NCBI GenBank assembly: GCA_032718475.1
Contig: JAUCBJ010006371.1
Location: 40,395 to 104,394 of the forward strand
Reading direction: 5' to 3'
DNA from: Nemertoderma westbladi
Taxonomy: Eukaryota; Xenacoelomorpha; Nemertodermatida; Nemertodermatidae
DNA: 64,000 nucleotides
Each line of letters opens with the position of its first letter. The first letter of the stretch is position 1. Positions 12,440 through 23,300 of the stretch are shown piece after piece. The position numbers were made by a program, and so were the translations under genes. A model generated the notes under the pieces. It was not told the origin of the DNA and did not search any database. It was given only the letters and a program-made list of their open reading frames with translations.

Positions 12440-12949
12440 TATTATGCTAATGGAATATGGATATATATATATCAGAGAATAGTGCAATAATGTATAATAA
12501 TATAGGATTATTTATTTAATAAATTAAATTTATGGATTAAAATTGCAGGTTTCACTTTGTGGCGGCGGATGTTAAACTATTGAGTGACAGTTAAGAATCC
12601 TGTAAGCGGAACATAGGACGTCGCTGCCTAGCTACGACTGTAAGACAAGGCTACTGCCGCTATGGACGGAGTCTGAGTGGCGCCGGTAGTTAATGGTGCG
12701 GATAGATTTATGTACCGGTACTCCATCCATTTCCTATTCCACACCCCGCTCTAACAGTCAATCACTTCTCAAGAACCCACCCCGTCACACTTTTAAGTAA
12801 CCAAATCCATTAATAATTAGAAATAAACATCCCCCCCCCCATGGTTCCTCGATAATCCATCAATCCAATAATCCATAACCATACATAAATAACCCATACC
12901 TCCAACTATATACAAACCATAACCAACTGTATATAGTTGATCATGCACC
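12440..12949. other. Intergenic
   Basis: No gene seen. It holds a patch of balanced composition at 12545-12800 that I cannot assign and a 10-bp poly-C at 12831-12840. A C-rich stretch leads into the next array. Confidence 0.6.
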
Positions 12950-13577
12950 TCAACCCAAACCATCTCACCCATCAACCCAAATCATCCCCCCACCAAACCA
13001 ACCCATTTCTCCCACCAAACCAACCCATCTACCCCACCAACCCAACCCACCCCTCCTACCAACCCAACCCACCCCTCCTACCAACCCAACCCATCCCTCC
13101 CACCAAACCAACCCAACCCATCCCTCCCTCCCACCAAACCAACCCAACCCATCCCTCCCACCAAACCAACCCATCCCTCCCACCAAACCAACCCATCCCT
13201 CCCACCAAACCAACCCTATCTCTCCCACTAAACCAACCCAACCCAACCCAACCCAACCCATCCCTCCCACCAAACCAACCCATCTCTCCCACCAAACCAA
13301 CCCATCTCTCCCACTAAACCAACCCAACACATCCCTCCCACCAAACCAACCCATCCCATCCCTCTCCACCATAACCCGACCCATCCCTCCCACCAAACCA
13401 ACCCATCCCATCCCTCTCCACCAACCCAACCCATCCCTCCCACCAAACCAACCCATCTCTCCCACTAAACCAACCCAACCCAACCCATCCCTCCCACCAA
13501 ACCAACCCATCTCTCCCACTAAACCAACCCAACCCATCCCTCCCACCAAACCAACCCAACACATCCCTCCCACCAAG
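12950..13577. repeat. C-rich tandem array, G-quadruplex-prone on the - strand
   Basis: Degenerate tandem units of about 24-30 bp built from CCCAACCCATCCCTCCCACC and AAACCAA. On the - strand this reads GGGAGGGATGGGTTGGG, with four G-triplets and loops of 1-2 bases, the classical quadruplex pattern, repeated many times. A 21-bp poly-C run at 13601-13621 follows closely. The Gly/Trp-rich - strand ORFs here are repeat translations, not genes. Confidence 0.9.
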
Positions 13578-15092
13578 ATCCAACGGATTCTTCCTTCCAG
13601 CCCCCCCCCCCCCCCCCCCCCTCTCCCCCTCTCGCACAATAACACATCCCATCCTTGCAATAACCCTCGACTTCTACTTGATATCTCACAAATGAACTCC
13701 TCACATCCCTTATACATCTGCATTCATTCCTGGCCAATTCTCAGTAAATATCATTCCCTGTAAACACAACCCCAGTGCTGCTCCCTACTCGCGTTATTTC
13801 AATAAATTATATGCATCCCATGATCATGGGATAATTTCATGAAGATGTTCCCAATTAAATCAAACTGTTTTCCCCTCCTATTGATTGTAATAGAGCTCTT
13901 TTTGGAGCCATGTCGGGGGTATCAGCACAGCTCAGCGCTGTCCGTTTGTTAGTCTACTGTCTCCTCTCCAGCACTGAGTACGGAAATGATTGGGATATTC
14001 GAACAAGGTGTGTGCAACGCAAATCGAAACAAGTTAGCGCGTACACAGTTGCTGACATAAAATCGATACACTTTAATCAACAAAAATATATGAGAGAGCA
14101 TTGTTACTGCTGATTGAAACCCAGTGTGACGCCATTTTACTGTTAATTCATTGAGAACGTCTTCTTAATCACCGAAATTTCATGACACTTTCAGCCCAAA
14201 TGAGGGAGGAGAACCAGAAGCGATGCTTCTTTATACTGATTGTCTGATAATCATGCCGCCTTTGGTAAATTCAATTATGATCTCTGATTAGTTTCCGGAA
14301 CGCCGGGGGTGCAAAATGATAAAACTTGAAAAGGTTCCTTTAAGCGTTTCATAAAGGATATCTCGATGACTCATTGTAGCATTGGCTTTCTCTGCAGCTG
14401 GTTAGCTGCGTAATTGGCCGTGACTTTGTTACTTACCTGGTATCAGTACTACCTGCCTCCTTCAATAATGATGTAGGTATAGCTACTTTAACCTTAACAT
14501 TTAATTAGTCCTGTTTAACAATAATTTAGTATGAGGCACATAGAATTCATCTCAACTCAAACCATTGACTCTAAATAGATGGATTTTTACAATTCAGGGA
14601 TTTGTTATTATTAATGAGCAGAATTTATTATATATTTTTTAGTGTCAGAAAAACGGTAGAAAGAAGAGTATGGGATGATGCACACTTTTTGCTCTACTTA
14701 TGCCAACATAACGAATTAGTCTGATTATGTCTGGTCTGGTTATCTGTCTATGGCCCATAAGGTGCCCCGCACAAAATTTGAGCTCTCAAAACGGTGGATT
14801 TTATCTCGCTCGACAGACAGATTAACAAACCAGATTTAGGGTTTGAGTTCCACAAACTACAATTAGACGACAACAATGGTGATACCCGAGATCCATAAAA
14901 CTAGTTTATTTCTAAAGTATTACGAAATAATAAAGCCATTTAATATTAATTAAAGTAATAAATTAGTAAACAAAATTTGCAAAAATTCAATTAGCACGAA
15001 GACACTTCTACATGGCTTAGTCACTACATGTAGAGTGGTAAAAAGAAAATACATTTAAGAAACTATTAAGAAATACGCTCGAAAAAAAACAA
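13578..15092. other. Intergenic and ANKRD50 3' flank
   Basis: Includes the 21-bp poly-C at 13601-13621 and AT-rich DNA. The right part is the presumed 3' UTR of ANKRD50. No further gene seen. Confidence 0.6.
14905..14910 (-). promoter_or_regulatory. Candidate ANKRD50 poly(A) signal
   Basis: AATAAA on the - strand about 180 bp after the ANKRD50 stop codon. Position fits; no transcript evidence. Confidence 0.4.
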
Positions 15093-17336
15093 CTATAACG
15101 CCGTTTCTTTTTTGTTATTAATAACAAAAGTGTAGTCAAGGGCTGACGTTGCTAGTGGAATTGAGGTCTTGATAGGAGCGGCGATGTCCCCATTGGTTGT
15201 CACCTTGGTAATCGCAATGTCGTCGCAAGCCTCGTAAAATTTTGAATTATCAAAGAAATTCGCCTGTGTGGAGGCGTTTGATTGGTAGGGGAGAGGGGAC
15301 CCTTCGCAGGACCAATCAGGGATCGAGGATTGTCCGGACCAGCGTCTATCCCGCAACCCTATAACCTCATTGGTCGATGAGTGTGACATAATCTCCAGTG
15401 ATTGGTCCTTAGGTTGTGGGTCTGGGGGCGCGAGTAGGGGGGAATCCGATAGCTTGCCGACTACTCCGTTACGCTTGGGTTTATTCAGCGAGCGGGATAC
15501 CAAACTCAACATCTGTTGTATCTGGCGTTCGTGCCGTGTGAGTCGCACGGACACCCCGCTGTCGCTGTCCACGCCCCCGAGATGGGGCGACTCGCGCGCC
15601 GGCGGCCGGATCTCCCGGAGTACCGCGGAGAGATTCGACGGAAGACTCTGTTTTATTCTCTCATCGTCGCTGAACGCGCCGCTGTACGCGGAACCCCGCT
15701 CCAACGACTCGGGAGTCACTTCGTATTTCATCGACTTTTTATCGGAAGCCGATTTGCTCTTAGTAATTGTATTACTATCTCCCGCTCTGGGTGATTTATT
15801 AGCGAGACAATGGGTGGAGGTGGATGTCAATTGCCTCGATGTCCCTCCCCTGTATTCCCCTATCAATAGGTCTAGCATGCGGCTCTGTGCCGACAGCGAG
15901 GCGCAGACACCAACCCCGGGGTTCCGAGACAACGATCTACTAGAGCAGCGGGGTTGCGCGACTACTGGCGGTTGAAGCGTCGCATCCGATATCTGTACCC
16001 ATAGATCGTCGGGAGTTTTTATTTCAGTTGTGGGATTTGTTTCGGGATTTTGGGTGTCTGGCAAGACGTTCAATATATCCTCAGTGCGTGGTGGCCCCCT
16101 TCCGTTGTGTAACTGAATCACTCTCGGGTTTGCACCGAAAGCCACTGCATTATTCTCTACAGGGGAAAATAAGAGTTTCTTTTTCATTTTTCGTGTTTTG
16201 TTGATAACATTGCTGCCGAGTTTACAGAGCTCCTGGCGCAAAGAGGAATGTATTTTACCACCACTAGAGGGTTGAATGTCCTGGTCTATGATGGATATGG
16301 GGGAGTCGCCTTTACTGGATATAGAAAGAGACCGGGGGATGCCGGTGATTGGTGGGGGGAGACCTCCGCAGCTGCTCCCTGAGGTTGAGCAACTGAGCAC
16401 GTGATTGGTCCGCGGTAGGTCGGGGCTACGGGAGGTAGACAAGGGGGGTCGGTCGTTAGGCAACGGGGGTTTACCGGAGGGACCCAACTTATTGCACACG
16501 ACGCCGTTAGGGGTCGTATCTTCGAGAGGTTTGGAATCCTTCGAGGCGACTTCGTTGTCGGAGACCCCGGAGGAAGTATCGTTGGCCCGAGTATCGGTTG
16601 CTAAGGAAACCGGTACGCCGTAAGTGGCCAGTAGACGGACTATATCAGTGTGGCAACCTTTGAGCGCGAGTTTAAGAGGAGTTCGGTTGTAGCGGTCGGC
16701 GTGGTACGGGTTGGCCCGGTAGGCCAGGAGGGTAGCGACAACGTCGCGATGGCCTTCCTGGGCCGCGATACACAAGGCCGTCGTATCCTGGTTGCAGCAG
16801 TGGTCTATACGGGCCCCCTGGTTGAGCAGACGACCCACTATGGCGGCGTGACCCTGCCACGCAGCCGCCTGCAACGGGCTGCGTCGTTCCTTGTCGCAAG
16901 TGTTGGGCCGCGCGTGGTATTCCAGTAAGAGATTCACCATGGCCGTGTTGCCCTGCCAACAAGCGACGTGGAGTGGAGTCCTTCCCTGGTTGTCCTGACA
17001 CTCTACGTAGGCGTCGTTATCCAATAGGAACCGGGTCATCTGTAGCCGATTCTCTAGGGCCGTCATGTAGACTACCGATCTACCGTCACTGTCCCGCTGG
17101 TTGATGTTGGATCCCTTCATTAGGAACAGGTTGACCAGCTGGAAGTGGCCCTCCAACGCGGCAACCCGTATCGGCGACTGTTCCCCCAGGTCCCGGTGGT
17201 CCATCTTCGCTCCTCGGTTAATCAGCATCTTGCACGTGTCGATGTGGCCCTCGGAAGCGGAGAATATCAGCGCGGTTCGACCTTCCATGTCCGTGTCATC
17301 CACATTGGCGCCAGCGTCAATGATCGTTTGACATAC
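15093..17336 (-). CDS. ANKRD50 exon 2: last ankyrin repeats and tail
   Basis: 747 codons plus stop. About seven ankyrin repeats occupy the first 240 residues (for example GRTPLHVACWQGN and DTTALCIAAQEGH). A long low-complexity Ser/Pro-rich tail follows, with a basic patch RKMKKKLLF, and the protein ends in KKETAL. The tail is poorly conserved in the family except for the last residues. Confidence 0.92.
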   Translation of the reverse strand, partial: VCQTIIDAGANVDDTDMEGRTALIFSASEGHIDTCKMLINRGAKMDHRDLGEQSPIRVAALEGHFQLVNLFLMKGSNINQRDSDGRSVVYMTALENRLQMTRFLLDNDAYVECQDNQGRTPLHVACWQGNTAMVNLLLEYHARPNTCDKERRSPLQAAAWQGHAAIVGRLLNQGARIDHCCNQDTTALCIAAQEGHRDVVATLLAYRANPYHADRYNRTPLKLALKGCHTDIVRLLATYGVPVSLATDTRANDTSSGVSDNEVASKDSKPLEDTTPNGVVCNKLGPSGKPPLPNDRPPLSTSRSPDLPRTNHVLSCSTSGSSCGGLPPPITGIPRSLSISSKGDSPISIIDQDIQPSSGGKIHSSLRQELCKLGSNVINKTRKMKKKLLFSPVENNAVAFGANPRVIQLHNGRGPPRTEDILNVLPDTQNPETNPTTEIKTPDDLWVQISDATLQPPVVAQPRCSSRSLSRNPGVGVCASLSAQSRMLDLLIGEYRGGTSRQLTSTSTHCLANKSPRAGDSNTITKSKSASDKKSMKYEVTPESLERGSAYSGAFSDDERIKQSLPSNLSAVLREIRPPARESPHLGGVDSDSGVSVRLTRHERQIQQMLSLVSRSLNKPKRNGVVGKLSDSPLLAPPDPQPKDQSLEIMSHSSTNEVIGLRDRRWSGQSSIPDWSCEGSPLPYQSNASTQANFFDNSKFYEACDDIAITKVTTNGDIAAPIKTSIPLATSALDYTFVINNKKETAL

Positions 17337-20300
17337 CTGAATAGATAAATAATAGCGAGGTGTTATTATTACGATGGCATTAACAATTACACGATTTGAT
17401 CAATGTCATAATGCAGTGTATAGTACAATGCATAACTAATATTCAAAAAATTTAACATTATTTGATCTAGTTAAGTGAATTATTGGGTTAGATAATACTA
17501 TTGAGGAGAAGAAAACAGAAGATGTACGATGTCTGTTTTGCGAGCAGCTAGACAGTGGTTCCTGTAACTAATGACTTGTTGTGCGAACATTGATGGTGAC
17601 AACGGTTATTCCCGGGGGATCCCAAACTGTTCCACCTCCTGCTGCCATACACCACGAATCCATCCTGCATTCCTGCATCTCAAGGATTATTCAGGTTTTC
17701 CTTCAGTTGTTGGTTACTGATGTGTGTATGTTGATATGGTGCCGATATGATGTGTGTATGTTGATATGGTGCCGATATGATGTGTGTATGTTGATATGGT
17801 GCCGATATGATGTGTGTATGTTGATATGGTGCCGATATGATGTGTGTATGTTGATATGGTGCCGATATGATGTGTGTATGTTGATATGGTGCTGATATGA
17901 TGTGTGTATGTTGATATGGTGCCGATATGATGTGTGTATGTTGATATGGTGCCGATATGATGTGTGTATGTTGATATGGTGCCGATATCTAACTGAGGGT
18001 AGGGCTGTACAGAAAGTGTAGCGTGGTTTATCTGCACTCGGGGGTATACGAACTTTTAGGCGCCCCCACCTACACACCCATATGTTAACAACGCCTCTGG
18101 GACTGTTAAAAACAGAGGATTCAATTAAGAAAATTTAACATTACTTAACTACATTAACTTCAGCTTAATTAACTTAACATAACTTCAGATAAACCTCTCC
18201 TGTCGCCATGTGACTATGGGAAGACAAAGTGCCGCGGTGTCAATACCAACGGGTTTAATTGAGAATTTAACATTGATGCGGGATATTAATTCGCCAAGGC
18301 GGGTTTTGCGTCGAGTTTCCCCCCTGTCTCTTCGGATCAGTACTTAAGGTTCTTAACAGCATTTGAGTGCCATTTAATTAATACGTTTAATGTTTATTGG
18401 TTTGATGGTAGCCGCGCGCATTAAACCAAGAATAGGTGAACCAATTTGATAAAGTAGCAATGGTTATCATATATCAGGCCAGACGTTAAGGTTCCTCACA
18501 TTATTATTCACAAGGTGTTATTTGCCATGGGGAAGTTAAGTTGCTCGGAATGTGTGACGAATTGTGGCGTTAATAACCCAAGTTGTAAATGAGTTGGATC
18601 TTCTAATCTGACTGCATATGGTGTCCCGCTGTCATCTAATCGTTTTCTGTCGCAAAAGCGTCTTTCATCACCACAGGGGGAGAGAGATACATGTGGTGAT
18701 AAAAACACTGGCCATATGGTTTGGTTTAGTTAGAATTACAACACATAATGTACTCTTGGAATATTTTTGATGGGAATTTGCCTTACCAGAATAGAATACT
18801 AAACTTATCATGTCACTTCAATTCTCCATCAGCCACCTTTGTAAATATATTGGGTGGCAATATGCGAAGCAGACTTTGCTGAGCTGTTCTAAAAAATAAC
18901 TAATTTACTTCATGGAAAATAATATAATGTATCGCTTATATGATTACATCAAGTTTTCTTTGAGACGGGGTGTAACCCGGATTTTCAATGAAACTTAATA
19001 CTGGAATTATTTTAATTAATTATTTTGCTTCACGGTTTACACATCTCATATTTATTTTATTTTAATAAACAATTATTTGTCGAAGAAATATTAATCTTAA
19101 ATAACCATCTTCTCCAACCTCCTGCCTTTTGCCAATCATATTGGGAGGGGGGGGGGGGGGGGGGGGGTGCTTGGGTTTGTCACAAAAAAAATGTGAAAAA
19201 TGTTTCAATTTCCAGGACATTATTTCAACCTAAAACAATATGAAACTGTCCATGTGAGTACAGTACAATTTTAAACGGTTGCAGTTTTATTTTTTGGAGT
19301 AATCAGCTGTTATTTGCATCGATTTTCCCCGGGAGAATGATTAATTTTTATTGCGTCAAGACAAGAGTCCCCCATGCCCATATCTATACTTACCAGTTAT
19401 GGCATACTTAAAATGTGTGGCGTTAAATTAAAACCAGCGTAGTAAATTTACTAGTTCGAAATTTAATTATATACCGTTTAATTTTTCGCTACATATTTTG
19501 GTGCATTTAATTGCGATCGTAAATGCTTAGCTAGAATTTAACGAGAACAAATGCCAAGAATCACTCCCAAACAACATAAATTGAATTATATTGCTGGTAA
19601 AGTTGACAGCTTCGTACACTTATCTGGAACTTACTTGTGACATCAATTTGGCATCAATTCTTTAACTTGCATATAATGGGATTTCAGAATTATTGCGATG
19701 GGTTAGGGTGTAAAATGCGTTTAACGCAAGAATGCGGGTGGATTTGGGTAGATGTTTTCAATAATACGTGTTGTAATGTAATATAATGTAATGTATATGT
19801 TTACAATAAACGGTATATTCAGAGACGGGTTCGGAGGGGGGGGGGGGGGGGGGGGGGGGGTGTATCCATACAACCTACCTTTGTATATCCCTCACGGTTG
19901 TCCCCCGGTTGTCCCACTCAACCCACCTTTATATGTCCCGCGCGGTTGTTCCACTCAACCCACCTTTGTATGTCCCTCACGGTTGTCCCCCGGTTGTCCC
20001 ACTCAACCCACCTTTATATGTCCCGCGCGGTTGTTCCACTCAACCCACCTTTGTATGTCTTTCACGGTTGTCCCCCGGTTGTCCCACGCAATCCACCTTT
20101 GTATGTCCCGCGCGGTTGTTCCACTCAACCCACCTTTGTATGTCCCTCGCCGAAGTCCCACTCAACCCACCTTTGTATGTCCCCCACGGTTGTCCCCCGG
20201 TTGTCCCACTCAATCCACCTTTGTATGTCCCACGCGGTTGTCCCACTCAACCCACCTTTTGTATGTCCATCGCCGAAGTCCCACTCAACCCACCTTTGTA

Positions 20301-23300
20301 TGTCCCTCACGGTTGTCCCCCGGTTGTCCCACTCAATCCACCTTTGCATGTCCCATGCGGTTGTCCCACTCAACCCACCTTTGTATGCCCATCGCCGAAG
20401 TCCCACTAAACCCACCTTTATATGTCCCTCACAGTTGTCACCCGGTTGTCCCACTCAACTCACCTTTGTATGTCCCGCCCTGTTGTCCCACTCAACCCAC
20501 CTTTGTATGTTCATCATGGTTGTCCCACTCAACCCACCTTTGTATGTCCCTCACGGTTGTCCCCCGGTTGTCCCACTCAACCCACCTTTTTTATGATCCT
20601 CAGGGTTGCCCCCCGGTTGTCCCACTCAACCCACCTTTGTAAGTCCCACCCTGTTGTCCCACTCAACCCACCTTTGTATGTCCCTCACGGTTGTCCCCCG
20701 GTTGTCCCACTCAACCCACCTTTGTATGTTCCTCAGGGTTGCCCCCCGGTTGTCCCACTCAACCCACCTTTGTATGTCCCACCCTGTTGTCCCACTCAAC
20801 CCACCTTTGTATGTTCCTCAGGGTTGTCCCCCGGTTGTCCCACTCAACCCACCTTTGTATGTTCCTCACGGTTGTCCCACTCAACCCACCTTTGTATGTT
20901 CCTCAGGGTTGTCCCACTCAAGCCACCTTATTATGTCCCTCCCAGTTGTCCTACTCAACCCACCTTTGTATGTCCTTTCCAGTTGTCCCACTCAACCCAC
21001 CTTTGTATGTCCTTTCCAGTTGTCCCACTCAACCCACCTTTGTATGTCCTTTCCAGTTATCCCACTAAACCCACCTGTGTATGTCCCTCCCAGTTGTCCC
21101 ACTCAACTCACCTTTGTATGTTCCTCAGGGTTGTCCCACTCAAGCCACCTTATTATGTCCCTCCCAGTTGTCCCACTCAACCCACCTTTGTATGTCCTTT
21201 CCAGTTGTCCCACTCAACCCACCTTTGTATGTTCCTCACGGTTGTCCCAATCAACTCATCTTTGTATGTCCTTCCCGGTTGTCCCACTCGCACTCAACCC
21301 ACCTTTGTATGTCCCTCACGGTTGTCCCACTCAAACCACCTTTGTATGCCCCTCACGGTTGTCCCACTCAACCCACCTTTGTATGCCCCTCACGGTTGTC
21401 CCACTCAACTCACCTTTGTATGTTCCTCACGGTTGTCCCAATCAACCCACCTTTGTATGTCCCTCACGGTTGTCCCACTCAAACCACCTTTGTATGCCCC
21501 TCACGGTTGTCCCACTCAACCCACCTTTGTATGTCCCTCACGGTTGTCCCACTCAAACCACCTTTGTATGTTCCTCACGGTTGTCCCACTCAACCCACAT
21601 TTATATGTCCCACCCGGTTGTGCCACTCAACCCACCTTTATATGTCCCTCACAGTTGTCCCACGGTTGTCCCACTCAACCCACCTTTGTATGTTCCTCAT
21701 GGTTGTCCAACTCAACCCACCTTTGTATGTCCTTCCTTTCCAGTTGTCCCACTCAACCCACCTTTGTATGTTCCTCACGGTTGTCCCCCGGTTGTCCCAC
21801 TCAACCCACCTTTGTATGCCCCTCCCAGTTGTCCCACTCAACCCACCTTTGTATGTTCCTCCCGGTTGTCCCACTCAACCCACCTTTGTGTGTCCCTCCC
21901 AGTTGTCCCACTCAACCCACCTTTGTATGTTCCTCACGGTTGTCCCACTCAAGCCACCTTTGTATGTTCCTCACGGTTGTCCCACTCAACCCACCTTTGT
22001 ATGTTCCTCCCGGTTGTCCCACTCAACCCACCTTTGTATGTTCCTCACGGTTGTCCCACTCAAGCCACCTTATTATGTCCCTCCCAAGTGTCCCACTCAA
22101 GCCACCTTTGTATGTTCCTCACGGTTGTCCCACTCAACCCACCTTTGTATGTTCCTCACGGTTGTCCCACTCAACCCACCTTTGTATGTCCCTCCCAGTT
22201 GTCCCACTCAACCCACCTTTGTATGTTCCTCCCGGTTGTCCCACTCAACCCACCTTTGTATGTTCCTCACGGTTGTCCCACTCAACCCACCTTTGTATGT
22301 TCCTCACGGTTGTGCCACTCAAGCCACCTTATTATGTCCCTCCCAAGTGTCCCACTCAAGCCACCTTTGTATGTTCCTCACGGTTGTCCCACTCAACCCA
22401 CCTTTGTATGTTCCTCCCGGTTGTCCCACTCAACCCACCTTTGTATGTTCCTCACGGTTGTCCCACTCAAGCCACCTTATTATGTCCCTCCCAAGTGTCC
22501 CACTCAAGCCACCTTTGTATGTTCCTCACGGTTGTCCCACTCAACCCACCTTTGTATGTTCCTCACGGTTGTCCCACTCAACCCACCATTGTATGTCCCT
22601 CCCAGTTGTCCCACTCAACCCACCTTTGTATGTTCCTCCCGGTTGTCCCACTCAACCCACCTTTGTATGTCCCTCACGGTTGTCCCACTCCACCCACCTT
22701 TGTATGTCCTTTCCAGTTGTCCCACTCAACCCACCTTTGTATATCCCTCCCAGTTGTCCCACTCAACCCACCTTTGTATGTTCCTCACAGTTGTCCCACT
22801 CAAGCCACCTTTGTATGTCCCTCCCAGTTGTCCCACTCAACCTACCATTGTATATTCCTCACGGTTGTCCCACTCAACCCACCTTTGTATGTTCCTCACG
22901 GTTGTCCCACTCAACCCACCTTTATATGTTACTCACGGTTGTCCCACTCAACCCACCTTTGTATGTCCCTCCCAGTTGTCCCACTCAACCCACCTTTGTA
23001 TGTTCCTCACGGTTGTCCCACTCGCACTCAACCCACCTTTGTATGTCCCTCCCAGTTGTCCCACTCAACCCACCTTTGTATGTTCCTCACGGTTGTCCCA
23101 CTCAACCCACCTTTGTATGTTCCTCACGGTTGTCCCACTCGCACTCAACCCACCTTTGTATGTTCCTCACAGTTGTCCCACTCAAGCCACCTTTGTATGT
23201 CCCTCCCAGTTGTCCCACTCAACCTACCATTGTATATTCCTCACGGTTGTCCCACTCAACCCACCTTTGTATGTTCCTCACGGTTGTCCCACTCAACCCA

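Noticed and set aside
12965-13723. 252-codon Gly/Trp-rich - strand ORF
   Set aside because: Low-complexity translation of the C-rich array and a poly-C run.
15370-15975. 201-codon + strand ORF
   Set aside because: Antisense to the well-supported ANKRD50 exon 2, with no family resemblance.
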